Source of the DNA: Xanthostigma xanthostigma
Taxonomy: Eukaryota > Arthropoda > Insecta > Raphidioptera > Raphidiidae
Assembly (NCBI GenBank): GCA_963575645.1
Contig: OY754476.1
Location: forward strand, 5,146,001-5,210,000
DNA: 64,000 bases
Direction of reading: 5' to 3'
Part shown: positions 47,501 through 52,800 of the stretch, piece after piece
Layout: each line of letters begins with the position of its first letter
How positions within the stretch are numbered: position 1 is the first letter of the stretch
Translations under genes and position numbers: made by a program
The notes under the pieces: model-generated
Database searches by the model: none
Told to the model about the DNA's origin: nothing
Seen by the model: the letters and a program-made list of their open reading frames with translations, nothing else

Positions 47501-49855
47501 AATTAAACCCTGATAAGCATAATGTCGTTACTAAGCATAAAATTGACTATGACCATAAAATTAATTGAAATAATGTTAAAATTTTAGATAATGAAAGTAA
47601 TTATTTTAAAAGAAGTATTTCGGAAATGTTATATATAAAATCTAACAAAAACTCTCTTAATGCTCAATTAGATACCGAAAATTTAAGTAGAATTTATGAT
47701 ATTATTTTGAAATAAAATTTTGTTTTTTTAAATAACTTTTTCTTTATGGGTACTTTGATATCCATGACTACGTATTAAAAAATTGTTTGTTATTAATTTT
47801 TCATTAATTTGTTTGATTCATTCAAACATCGTCATTCGTGCAATTAGATAATAATTAATAATTTAATACTAATTAATTTTTATATTTTTAGATTTTTCTG
47901 AAGAAGATCCAAAGCCGGATCGAAACGTCATCTTGTGTTGTATTGATTTGTTATTTTTTATTTTTTGTCAATATGTTGGTCTGAGAAAAATTGGTCGACA
48001 ATTTTATTTATTTGAAGAGTTCTATTCAGACGTTAATCAAAGATTTTAATATATTAATTATTTGAGTGTTGAATGAAAATGATGCGCTATTCAAATGTTT
48101 ACATAGACGTTGAGAATAGAACCACCTGTAATATATATGTGTTCAAGGCGAGCTGATCAACAGACCGCATAGTGAGGTGAAAGCATGGACACCGCCGGAT
48201 GCACCCCCTCCGGCACCCCAATCTGCCCCACCGGAACTTGCCCAACAGGCAAAACTGCTAGGTGAGTGCGACCCCTCTGAACTGATATCACGCTAAAAAT
48301 ATCAATTGGCTTACCGGGCCCAAATTAACATTGGCGATCGGCCCCCGGCCCCCTCCTTTAGCAGCGTCAAACCGTTTTTCAGTAAAATGATAGGGTAGCT
48401 GTTTCGTTTATTTAATCAAAGCCAACAAAAATCATTCATACAATTAACATTAATAATATCCTGTACTTATATCTAAAATAACTGATTAGAAATTGTATGT
48501 ATAGGTTTATAGAACTAATTAATTATTAATAAATAGTGTGTTTTGTGTATATGGATAGCCAAAATTAATTACTTATTGAAATCAGAATTCGAGTGTATAA
48601 ATTAGGTTTAGGTATTGCGACGGGCATGATGAAGGCCATGTGTCAGTGTTAGTGGGTCGAAAGAACGAATCAACTTACTTTTTAGAAAACAAATACTTTT
48701 TCTTTTCTTTTTGAGTGATTATAGTGCGGAACTTATTTGCAAAACGTACATTTTTTCTCTCTTTAAAGGTTATTTCTGCGCTAGTTTTATTCCAAAAGAA
48801 AATAAGTAAAAATATTTATTTTTAAAATTGTAAGAATCACAATGTACACTGTAGAGTAAGCAATGGCTCGAGAATATCCGTAATCCTCGGGATGCCGTTG
48901 TTTCAAAACTGACAACCAATCAGAACATCAACTGAATTTTCAATTAATTATAGCATTATGGTGCATTAGTGCGTATATAGTTTTTAACTAATTTGCGATT
49001 GTTTCAAGAACAATGCTATTTAATTGATTGAAGATATCAATTGGTCCTAAATAATTGGTGATCTATTGGCAATATTTAAGACAGGTACTCAAACATTTGA
49101 CACTGGGCTGAAAGCTAGCTTCCGTCGTAATAACGGGCGGCAATTAGTAAAAAATTACGAGAAGTCTTCGTTTGTGCAGTTGCCGATTGACGTTCGGTCG
49201 GCGAAATTGAACGGAAAAAAGAACTGCGCTGTAAGCTGTCTTAACAACAGACCGATGCGAAGTGACAACCCTCTTATTATAGTGTGATTATTATATTCTA
49301 TATTCAATAGCCTGCAAACAAACCGAGCCCGCGGGTGTGGTTCAAGGTTCGGGTACAGGGTCAGGGTGGTCAGGGTCGGGGTCAGTACCAGTGCCAGGGC
49401 AAGGACCAGGGGTGGCCGGCGGTGATGCGTCGGCGATAATCAATGGAAGTCATTCTGAAGACACGACAACCGCGTCGTCGACTTCGCCGAATCCGGTTGC
49501 AGTGGAGATGCCGTCGAGTAAAACGAAAGTCGAGGTAGACGATTCGGATTCGAGCGCTTTCGCTATCGCCTCGAAACCCGTGGCCGGAACTAGTCTGCGC
49601 TGTTTGGAAGACCCCGCTTTCGAACAATATTATCAACGTCAACATGTAGGATCGAGTGGAAGTGAAACTCAGTCAAAAGAATCGTCAGCACCGTATAAAG
49701 TTGTTGAAGCTCCAATATTGGAATCTCCAACAAAACCGTTATTGTCGCCGACATCTGGGAGATCGTTAGCGGCTGATGTACTTGAAAAGGCAAGAAACAG
49801 GTTTGATAGATTTTGGGCTAAAAATAAGCAGGATTCAAAGGAAGGAAATGTATAA
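2492..49855 (+). CDS. MDM1: MDM1-like centriolar/microtubule-binding protein, 14 exons, 5'-partial
   Basis: Joined exons: 2492-2554, 7278-7438, 19245-19373, 22715-22970, 32895-33265, 33914-34047, 34283-34497, 35982-36179, 36318-36488, 37926-37985, 38424-38633, 44536-44766, 48148-48261, 49311-49855. All junctions have AG/GT borders and the phases chain without a stop (1,0,0,1,0,2, then 1 throughout), giving 951 residues to TAA. Family marks: TEYRLQFAWP (residues 144-153), TEYKKKFRPFSQYEY (249-263), WYKEVIELRKKAGEYR (311-326) running into HRGWGTELTGEH, and a C-terminus with SLRCLEDPAFEQ and RNRFDRFWAK. Vertebrate MDM1 has the same SEY-type repeats, an ELR-x-KA-x-x-YR block and a final SLR-DPEF ... 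NFWGK. In vertebrates MDM1 binds microtubules, localises to centrioles and nucleus, and restrains centriole duplication; that role is assumed here by homology. Human MDM1 is about 714 residues, so this protein is longer, with a Ser/Pro/Lys-rich middle. The start codon lies upstream of the window. No other gene overlaps it; the introns are full of transposons. Confidence 0.82.
5472..5692. repeat. Fold-back MITE
   Basis: The left arm GAACAAAATTCTGTGGAAGT and on to CAATTTTGGA is repeated inverted from 5607 onwards, with a roughly 35-base loop. The inner 50 bases of each arm are nearly perfect. Outer parts (ATTGATTTTTTATGACACTG / CAATGCCATCGATACTAAAA) match loosely. No coding capacity and no clear target duplication. 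Confidence 0.65.
6149..6307. repeat. Fold-back element, nearly perfect arms
   Basis: TATATATGTTACGGTTAATA and on to TCGCGAATTAACCGGCTAAT returns inverted to TAACCGTAACATATATATAT. Arms of about 70 bases with few mismatches and a short centre (CAACGTCAAGG). The AT ends suggest a TA target but hide the exact borders. Confidence 0.7.
7278..7438 (+). CDS. MDM1: MDM1-like gene, exon B
   Basis: Enters in phase 1 after TATATAG and leaves in phase 0 at GCAAGG|GTAATA. Encodes residues 22-74, beginning SKFEPALPRRKKHPELAYRT and ending YTAQIHSDRAR, rich in His, Pro and Arg. The basic PRRKKHPELAYRTHE stretch looks like the conserved N-terminal basic motif of MDM1 proteins. The reading frame runs on past the donor into the intron, but the coding character stops at the splice site. 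Confidence 0.78.
8494..8870. repeat. Two-copy tandem duplication, about 189 bases each
   Basis: Copies 8494-8682 and 8683-8870 start AAGTGAAAACTTCTTTAGCG and end GATACAAAC. They differ at only a few positions (for example GTGCAC/GTACAC and GACAAGTAAG/GTCAGTAAG), so the duplication is recent. A related start (AAGTGAAACTTCTTTAGCGA) occurs alone near 46080, so the unit is part of a dispersed repeat. Confidence 0.85.
10760..11035. mobile_element. pogo/Tigger-like MITE
   Basis: Ends CAGTAGAACTTCGATAATTC and ATCGACGTTCTACTG are inverted copies of the CAGTAGA-type terminal repeat of pogo/Tigger elements. TA follows the right end; the left TA has decayed (CA). 276 bases, no coding capacity. Confidence 0.65.
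12078..12764. mobile_element. Inverted-repeat DNA element, unclassified
   Basis: Ends TAAGGAAGTACCCTCG and CGAGGGTACTTCCTTA are perfect inverted repeats 687 bases apart. Two overlapping short open frames inside show no known domain. I cannot assign a superfamily from the ends alone. Confidence 0.6.
13927..14308. mobile_element. Long imperfect fold-back element
   Basis: The two halves are inverted imperfect copies: CGAAGTGTCCTTCTGGACG pairs with AAGGACACTTGTCCAGCTG, and AACTGGTGTTCTCTATTCTT with AAGAATGGAGAACACCAGT. A direct repeat CTTATAA (13920-13926 and 14309-14315) is the likely target duplication. GC-richer than its surroundings. Confidence 0.65.
15175..16082. mobile_element. 908-base snap-back element, TA-flanked
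   Basis: Two arms of about 420 bases are nearly identical inverted copies around a loop of about 75 bases (15593-15668). Ends are CAGGGTGTCCCAT ... ATGGGACACCCTG, flanked by TA. This suits a Tc1/mariner-type fold-back MITE. Arm identity is very high; visible differences are single bases such as CCAGTAGCG/CCACTGGTA near the middle. Confidence 0.8.
16185..16448. mobile_element. pogo/Tigger-like MITE
   Basis: Starts CAGTAGAGTTTAGATTATCC and ends CGGATAATCGAGATTTTACTG, inverted copies of the Tigger-type end. TA precedes the left end; the right TA is lost. The interior has GTGGTCGGATAAACGC, typical of sub-terminal repeats of these elements. Confidence 0.7.
16797..17216. mobile_element. Fold-back element with 9-bp target duplication (MULE-like)
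   Basis: Arms of about 175 bases (AGTATTCGTCCCTGCAAACA ... and inverted ... TGTTTGCAGGGACGAATACT) surround a spacer of about 80 bases. Flanked by a perfect 9-base direct repeat TATTTCGAG (16788-16796 and 17217-17225). A 9-bp duplication with long inverted repeats suggests Mutator-like elements. The open frames on both strands are the two arms read in mirror image. Confidence 0.7.
19245..19373 (+). CDS. MDM1: MDM1-like gene, exon C
   Basis: A 129-base phase 0-0 exon after TTTTATTGCAG, ending GATACG|GTAAAT. Reads SEDRANNHSRPSRRSKSEGP... to ...LHYDHYDNYEDT (residues 75-117). It is a polar linker with a basic RPSRRSKSE patch and a His/Tyr/Asp-rich end. Another frame is also open across the exon, but only this one keeps phase with both neighbours. 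It is 43 codons, so skipping it would keep the frame. Confidence 0.74.
19374..22714 (+). other. Intron C-D
   Basis: 3.3 kb, strongly AT-rich. It holds the hAT-type MITE at 22015-22552. I see nothing else recognisable. Confidence 0.5.
22015..22552. mobile_element. hAT-type MITE with CCGTAT repeats
   Basis: Ends TAGTGATGTGCCGGAT ... ATCCGGCACATCACTA, flanked by GTATGTAC / GTATATAC (7 of 8 match). Sub-terminal runs of ATCCGTATCCGTATCCG occur at both ends, a likely array of transposase-binding sites. The middle has a second inverted repeat (GATATTGCACATCGATCTTTGG / CCAAAGGTCGATATGCAATA). Confidence 0.75.
22715..22970 (+). CDS. MDM1: MDM1-like gene, exon D with TEY repeat
   Basis: Phase 0 in (after TTATTATACAG), phase 1 out (AAAGACG|GTATAT). 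Residues 118-202 include ISTEYRLQFAWPTITSKGA, a clear MDM1 S/T-E-Y repeat of the type that binds microtubules in vertebrate MDM1. The rest is Ser/Thr/Lys-rich (TTTPRKSLSMNAIRA) and ends KRTGDVERTKD. The opposite strand also has an open frame here, which I take as a shadow. Confidence 0.83.
23001..23826. mobile_element. hAT-type element, copy 1 (interrupted)
   Basis: Ends CAGGGGTCGGCAACC ... GGTTGCCGACTCCTG, flanked by a perfect 8-base duplication CATTAAAT. Homologous over its outer parts to 29371-29696, but split by a nested MITE at 23115-23606. No coding capacity. Confidence 0.85.
23115..23606. mobile_element. Nested TA-flanked fold-back MITE
   Basis: Inverted ends CAGATTGTATCAAATCAAAA / TTTTGATTTGATACAATCTG with arms of about 120 bases, flanked by TA. 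Copy 2 of the host element, near 29481, reads TTTGCTTATAGG-like sequence without it (TTTGCTTATATAGGTATAAT). Removing this MITE and one TA gives exactly that sequence, so the borders and the TA duplication are firm. Tc1/mariner-type. Confidence 0.85.
24104..24744. mobile_element. Inverted-repeat DNA element, unclassified
   Basis: AAGAGCCGAACCTAAATCGA followed by CCTTCAACGAGCTGATAATA returns inverted at 24675-24744 (TATTATCAGCTCGGTGAAGG ... GGTTCGGCTCTT). Arms about 70 bases, total about 640. No protein recognised inside. Target duplication not clear. Confidence 0.65.
26053..26705 (-). mobile_element. hAT element remnant with C-terminal dimerisation-domain trace
   Basis: Ends CAGTGGTTCCCAACC ... 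GGTTGGGAACCACTG, flanked by ATTTAAAT / ATTTTAAT (7 of 8). The minus strand from about 26470 to 26260 reads IREIALRYLMVFSTTYLCER then GFSALLVIKNKARNRLKESN and DLRVALSN. After a one-base shift it reads SPRITQLVQKMQAKKS. This is the hAT family C-terminal dimerisation domain of ZBED/SCAND-type transposases. Frameshifted and truncated. Confidence 0.82.
27232..27821. mobile_element. hAT-type MITE with arrays of ATCGATT
   Basis: Ends TAGGGATGTGA ... TCACATCCCTA, flanked by a perfect 8-base duplication CTCAATAT. About a dozen copies of AATCGATTTT (or its complement) are packed into the outer 130 bases on each side. Same end type as 1293-1714. No coding capacity. Confidence 0.85.
28284..28303. repeat. 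(CTAT)n microsatellite
   Basis: Five CTAT units following ...GATGAATAAA. The position may be the simple-repeat tail of an old non-LTR element ending here. Confidence 0.7.
28534..29366 (+). pseudogene. 5'-truncated non-LTR retrotransposon (reverse transcriptase C-terminal part)
   Basis: Broken frames read a decayed D-D box, ALTRASTWFTANKLLLNKKK, VKCLGINIDNNLKWNTHID and IYNGLFNSILQYGLIIWG, the palm-end and thumb of a jockey/CR1-type LINE reverse transcriptase. After a one-base shift near 28,905 the frame at 28899-29288 continues FKLQKKAVRILTKSKYNAHC, LNIMTLPSLFVFVNLLYIKR and ends FKDFL with stop. The 3' tail is a TTATC simple repeat (29343-29364). The 5' end and the catalytic core are missing, so it is dead. 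Confidence 0.85.
29371..29696. mobile_element. hAT-type element, copy 2 (uninterrupted)
   Basis: Ends CAGGGGTCGGCAACC ... GGTTGCCGACCCCTG, flanked by TATTATGC / TACTATGC. It inserted right at the end of the LINE's simple-repeat tail. About 90% like the outer parts of 23001-23826. The internal open frame is not a gene. Confidence 0.85.
31232..31827. mobile_element. Inverted-repeat DNA element with 8-bp duplication
   Basis: GGGGACAGGACGATAAGTGT then ACG... returns inverted as CGTACACTTATCGCCCGTCCCC. Arms reach about 150 bases (including TTTTTCACTTGTAGAAAAAC / TTTTTCTACAAGTGAAAAAA). Flanked by a perfect AACATTTT (31224-31231, 31828-31835). No coding capacity; hAT-like by duplication length. Confidence 0.7.
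32895..33265 (+). CDS. MDM1: MDM1-like gene, exon E with TEY repeat and ELRKKA block
   Basis: Enters in phase 1 after TTGATTTTAG; the first two bases complete a Val codon with exon D's last G, so the apparent TAA is not in frame. Encodes residues 203-326: an acidic Asn/Asp start, TEYKKKFRPFSQYEY (249-263), an acidic-proline linker (EEVDADSPIPPPSQSGE), and WYKEVIELRKKAGEYR at the end. The donor is TACAGA|GTACGT, phase 0. The frame stays open into the intron, but that sequence is hydrophobic and unlike the protein. Confidence 0.85.
33266..33913 (+). other. Intron E-F with a GC-rich insert
   Basis: Bases about 33436-33658 are far more GC-rich than the flanks (GGCGGCCGCGGAGTAGGGGT, ATGGCGGCGCCCATGG) and look like an inserted repeat, possibly a SINE. 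I could not find its borders. A short palindrome (CAATCCAATAAAAGTT with its inverse) follows at 33737-33780. Confidence 0.45.
33914..34047 (+). CDS. MDM1: MDM1-like gene, exon F (GWGTEL block)
   Basis: Phase 0 in after a run of T and ACAG; phase 2 out at CATAG|GTTAG. Reads HRGWGTELTGEHRSELFNKQ then IELWDQVSRRSSLSALSLAA. This continues the ELRKKAGEYR block of exon E and corresponds to the vertebrate stretch after YRKR that contains GT and an LN..L...W pattern. It is probably the best conserved globular or helical part of the protein, with predicted helix from ELF to LSLA. Confidence 0.85.
34283..34497 (+). CDS. MDM1: MDM1-like gene, exon G
   Basis: Phase 2 in after CATTTTAAAAAG, phase 1 out at GGTGCAG|GTAACT. 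Encodes SITKEEKEKENNNKSSPTKG then LHSAPVRKFPGTAKPVSDLK and on to RHHFDRTTGA (residues 372-442). It is charged, low in complexity and likely disordered. The polypyrimidine tract is weak, but the phase fit on both sides and the lack of stops support it. Confidence 0.75.
34498..35981 (+). other. Intron G-H
   Basis: 1.5 kb with a CpG-richer stretch around 34590-34760 (TCGCGACTGCATCGCGATTT) and the AT microsatellite. No exon seen. Confidence 0.45.
35489..35565. repeat. (AT)n microsatellite
   Basis: About 38 uninterrupted AT units inside the intron between exons G and H. Likely length-polymorphic. Confidence 0.95.
35982..36179 (+). CDS. MDM1: MDM1-like gene, exon H with KSSPQ repeats
   Basis: Phase 1-1 exon after TTATCATTACAG, ending CGACAAG|GTAAGT. 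After EGVILTSPTREKLEPVIPKK it carries a run of five-residue repeats of the form Q-K-S-S-P/S (about five copies), then ARTKSSPRQ. The repeats are written with varied codons (TCT/TCA, AGT, CCC/CCT), so they are not a fresh microsatellite. Such Ser-Pro/Lys repeats are likely disordered and open to phosphorylation. Confidence 0.78.
36318..36488 (+). CDS. MDM1: MDM1-like gene, exon I
   Basis: Phase 1-1 exon after TTTGTATAG, ending CGACCCA|GTAAGTA. Encodes RSQSVGPASLYSENRSPKRQ followed by a Ser/Thr/Ala/Pro-rich stretch ending TGRRPRP (residues 510-565). Basic and probably disordered. The intron before it is only 138 bases, the shortest of the gene. Confidence 0.78.
36811..37107. mobile_element. Short inverted-repeat DNA element
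   Basis: Ends TAACACTTTGACGGACA ... TGTCCGTCAAAGTGTTA are perfect 17-base inverted repeats 297 bases apart, within the intron between exons I and J. No clear target duplication beyond TA/TTA, so the class is open (piggyBac-like is possible). Confidence 0.7.
37926..37985 (+). CDS. MDM1: MDM1-like gene, 60-base micro-exon J (tentative)
   Basis: Phase 1-1 mini-exon after TTATTTATTTAG, ending TTGGCAG|GTGTCT. Reads RMPGSDRPLSVETLEIVLA. Its phase agrees with exons I and K, but at 20 codons with a mediocre donor it is the least certain exon. If it is not used, I to K still joins in frame. Confidence 0.55.
38424..38633 (+). CDS. MDM1: MDM1-like gene, exon K
   Basis: Phase 1-1 exon after GGTTTTTCTAG, ending AAAGAAC|GTAAGTA. 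Encodes SLTTTAPSRSKCSSVPPTKG then a basic Ser/Lys/Gly-rich stretch ending KTKGGSIIVKE (residues 587-655). It is clearly more GC-rich than the surrounding intron, with no stop in 210 bases. Likely a disordered linker. Confidence 0.76.
38634..44535 (+). other. Intron K-L
   Basis: 5.9 kb, mostly AT-rich. It holds a truncated CAGGGTGT-type end near 38996, the TGCACAC-type inverted-repeat element at 39056-39475, and a short palindrome CGTGAGTATTCG ... CGAATACTCACG at 43308-43362. Nothing else recognised. Confidence 0.5.
39056..39475. mobile_element. Inverted-repeat element, TGCACAC-GCTAGAAACGC family, copy 1
   Basis: Left end CTGCACACGAGGCTAGAAAC then GCTGCTAG; right end CTAGCAGCGTTTCTAGCCTG. Homologous along its length to 56761-57199 (shared GATCTGGTGCGCGCGCAGTG and CCTGTTCTAATTTT). 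No coding capacity. Superfamily not certain. Confidence 0.75.
44536..44766 (+). CDS. MDM1: MDM1-like gene, exon L (SPDPVNWT block)
   Basis: Phase 1-1 exon after TTTTAAACAACAG, ending CGCGAAG|GTATGG. Begins SEENKEKSTDTSSTTNVIQS, then Ser-Pro-rich KSPPEPTRVKSPEQILMRSP, then DPVNWTVPLDTGKTFTVTQN ending VRE (residues 657-732). The last block is compact and hydrophobic, unlike the rest of the middle region. I take it as a conserved short motif of the invertebrate protein, from memory of the family only. Confidence 0.82.
45604..45929. mobile_element. hAT-type MITE with internal AAAAAAGGTCCTC repeats
   Basis: Ends CAGGGGCGGGCAAA ... TTTGCCCAGGCCTG, flanked by a perfect 8-base duplication CTTTAGAC. 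Inside are about four to five tandem units of roughly 28-40 bases carrying AAAAAAAGGTCCTCACATTC. The open frames on both strands arise from these repeats. Confidence 0.85.
46896..46924 (-). ncRNA. Hammerhead-ribozyme-like core, left arm
   Basis: Minus strand CTGAAGA, A, GATCC, six-base loop, GGATC, GAAAC. Same core as at 2139-2167 and 47898-47926, at the matching place in the inverted arm of the Penelope-like element. One extra A sits at the base of stem II. Confidence 0.5.
47898..47926 (+). ncRNA. Hammerhead-ribozyme-like core, right arm
   Basis: Plus strand CTGAAGA, A, GATCC, AAAGCC, GGATC, GAAAC, just downstream of the endonuclease reading frame, where Penelope-like elements carry hammerheads. 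The cleavage site and stem III are not obvious to me. Confidence 0.5.
48148..48261 (+). CDS. MDM1: MDM1-like gene, exon M
   Basis: Phase 1-1 exon after ATGTGTTCAAG, ending CTGCTAG|GTGAGT. Reads ELINRPHSEVKAWTPPDAPP then a proline-rich end PAPQSAPPELAQQAKLL. The acceptor has a poor polypyrimidine tract, but the donor is near consensus and the GC-rich, stop-free content stands out from the AT-rich intron. Confidence 0.8.
48262..49310 (+). other. Intron M-N
   Basis: 1.05 kb. It opens with a GC-rich stretch to about 48370 and is then AT-rich. A 73-codon open frame at 49066-49287 just before the last exon has no recognisable match and is not in phase with the gene. Confidence 0.45.
49311..49855 (+). 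CDS. MDM1: MDM1-like gene, terminal exon N with stop
   Basis: Enters in phase 1 after ATTCAATAG and runs 180 codons to TAA at 49853-49855. It opens with CKQTEPAGVV, then a Gly/Ser tract of GSG type and PVPGQGPGV, an acidic Ser-rich linker, TSLRCLEDPAFEQYYQRQHV, and the C-terminus SPTSGRSLAADVLEKARNRF with DRFWAKNKQDSKEGNV. The SLR...DPxF and final R-x-x-x-FW-x-K match the end of vertebrate MDM1. The reading frame extends upstream of the first ATG-like codon, as expected for an internal acceptor. Antisense open frames here are shadows. Confidence 0.88.
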
Positions 49856-49890
49856 ATAGATTTTAGATATTATAATCGAAGTAATATATC

Positions 49891-49896
49891 AATAAA
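49891..49896 (+). terminator. Polyadenylation signal of the MDM1-like gene
   Basis: AATAAA lies 36 bases after the stop codon, followed by AT-rich sequence. A second AATAAA at 50156-50161 could serve a longer 3' UTR. Confidence 0.6.
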
Positions 49897-52800
49897 AATA
49901 CTAATATTGTTCGATGATGATAATAGTTAGGTACTTATTTATCAAAATGCTATTTTATTGGCTGATAGGTCCAGCTTGTGAGAATAGATGTTTTTTAAAA
50001 CATTACAATAGGTAGGTAGACTCTATTTATTAAATTCATCACGGATATTAGAAAAATTAATAATTGTATCGTCCGCTCTGTTATTATACTTGACTGTATG
50101 GCGACTGACAGATTCATTATTTATATTATTATTATATAATTATAGATTTTAATTAAATAAAATATAATATACTAAAAATATGTTTGTTCAAATTTTTATA
50201 CAATGAAAACCATTCAAGTGATAAAAGGTTTGCAGCGTAAAAATATATCAGATAATTGGATTTGCTTATAACAATCTTCTTTACTGACATTGTACCACAT
50301 TTACGGTTAGTTACAATGTAAAAAAAAACGGAAATAATAATTATAGAATATTAATATCTGTTGATAAGATATATTTAACATGAAAATTTAAAAACGAATT
50401 ATAAAAAATATACATTTCTTGCCATTTTAATGTAGTTTTCTTTTTAATGCTAAATAAGTATAATAAATAACGCAAAATTTTAAACGCAAATAACAAAATA
50501 TAAGTTCCTTCTAAAATTGTATAGATTACAATAAACTTATCTGCCTGCTGACTAACATTGAAGATAAGTCACTGACCACGCGGTCATTAATTAATTACCG
50601 TTTTAACCGTATACCCCCATAACTCAGTCAGCATAGTTAAGTGATTACTACATATTATTTAGTATAGTAATAAGTGATGCATTATTAAAGCCTTTTTAAT
50701 TCGTACATTGAATATTGTGATAAGAATATAGGGTAAGTCTCACAGAGCGAACGAAACAGTTGAATGTGATGTAAAAAAAAAACAACTGGAAGGCGACAAA
50801 TACTATTTTTGTCCTAAAACACTTTTTCAAATTTTTAAAATATTGTAAAAAAAACAATATAATAAATTGGATTATGACTTACAGCAAATATTCTGTTAAA
50901 ATATATGTATAGATATATATCATATTATATATATATGTTTATTGAATTTTTATCACAAAATTTATCACTTTGTTAAATTAGTATAATTATCAATTTATTA
51001 AACACAAATTCAAAAACGTCATAATTCAATATAAATAATAATATCAAGGATATCAATGCTATGCAACATCTGGTAACATTTAATCATTATATAAAACACA
51101 ACTGACAGTCTGGCACAGGACAGGGTCATTAATAAAAAGTATGGAAAAATAAAATAAAAAGTATTATAATCTTGCTTGTTATTTCTTATTTGTTGAAATA
51201 TCTATATTATGGCTATACATACATATTATTATTTTATTGCAACCTACTGATGTTTCATTTTAAATGAACTGAAGTTAAGAATTTTATGTCAGTTAGAAGT
51301 GCAACAGATTTGGTACTCAGTTTGAGAGAAAGCTGATGCTACACTGCCTTAATTTACAAAAAAGAAGGCAAGATGCAATAACTGCCATAACGTTTGGTGT
51401 CTGATAACACATTATAAATTAATAATTAAACTAATTTTCTGAAAGTCTTTTAAATCAAGTGGAGATAAATGGCCTAAATCAGAATTTATTTTATTTTGTT
51501 AATGTTGACGCTGAAAATTAGACAATCATCCATTAAATGCGTTTGCAGTCGAAAGTGAAAATGTCCTCCAGACACTTAATTATTCCTAACTTTTATTTAA
51601 CGGCTACGAAATCCCTTAATAATATTATTTTAGTTTAGTTTCGAAGAGCTAAAATTCTACATGCAAAGTCCATATTTTTCTAATCGTTTTTTAAAAATCG
51701 ACATTATTAATAAATAGTGCGAGATTTTTGAAATTTTAGATCAAAATATCGAAGTATTTGATTTCACTGTTGTATCATGCCACACCTAACATCAACTTTA
51801 AACTTAAAAATAAAAATAATTAATAAAAAATTATTGTTAATTTTTATTCTAACGTTGAATGATAAAAATATGTTCCAATGTTTTTGCTAAAAAACAATTT
51901 TTACGAACAGAAATATACGGCAATGCAAGTGTCTACCCTTAGAGAACATTACAAAATTATAACAGTCTATAATTTAGCTATAGTTTGCTATAATTAACAC
52001 CCAATGCTACATCAGAAAAAAATATTTTCAAACACTGTCATCGTCGAGATCACATTCATTTGTCTCAAAACGGTATTGTTTTGTTCAGTGAGGTCGACCT
52101 TAAAAATGCTTGAAGAAAATCAAATTTTAGGTGTGGTAGACCAACTTAGCATAATAAATTCACTGTCCTTAATGTGTTATTTTTGTATGCATAGCCATAT
52201 TAAATAAAGACATATATTTTATGCTTTCAACGCATTGAAAAACGTGATTTTACTATACTGTTATTATCTATAGTTACGCAAAACATATTCAATGAAATTT
52301 AAATTTAGCAACTAAAAACGACTAGCTTAAAAACATTTATCTGTAAATATTTAAGTATACACTATTTAACAATTATCAGAGACTAATGTCTACATTTGAA
52401 AGTATTTTTAGTTTCAAATAATTTGGTTAAATCGAGAAAAGTCTTTAATTTATGATAGGGGGAAGGTGAGCATTAGATTATTAGCTAATTATTAATTATG
52501 AGTTCTAGAAAAAAATGAAGATTTTGGTGGATCAGGCTCGTCAATATCAATTTTTTCATGCCTTTGTATTTTTCTTAATAGGGAAAAAGAAAAATAAGAG
52601 AAATATTGAATTTATGAAAAAATCACACCAGAAAAGCTATCGGGCAATGTCTTTTTTTAATTACGAAATTTTCAACATAAAAAACTTGAAACTTTCATTT
52701 TGAATACAGAAAAGATATGGCCGATATAAACAAAATACATAATTATCGAATTGTTTTCGCTTATTGTGTATATTTTTTCCAGTTTTATACAATTTTATAT

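Larger units (their letters stand above)
46808..48047. mobile_element. Penelope-like retroelement, head-to-head double fragment
   Basis: 1,240 bases flanked by a perfect 12-base duplication AATATATTAATT. The right part (+ strand, about 47340-47714) reads VVYKISCEDCDMNYIGQTKR then ALKTRIREHRHNLKLN, the GIY-YIG endonuclease of Penelope-like elements, then VKILDNESNYFKRSISEMLY to the C-terminus. One Trp codon has become TGA. The left part is an inverted copy of the C-terminal and 3' region only (46808 to about 47310), with that Trp intact. The reverse transcriptase is absent. Each arm carries a hammerhead-like core. Confidence 0.85.
44767..48147 (+). other. Intron L-M
   Basis: 3.4 kb. It holds the hAT-type element at 45604 and the Penelope-like insertion at 46808. 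Around the first, TTCTGAACCCAAAACTCTTT (45551) and TTCTAAGCCCAAAAGTCTTT (45963) are diverged direct repeats. A lone piece of the 8494-type repeat lies near 46080. Confidence 0.5.

Noticed and set aside
49382-49793. Two minus-strand frames antisense to the last exon.
   Set aside because: The sense frame has the MDM1 C-terminal motif and a proper stop and poly(A) signal; the antisense frames show none.
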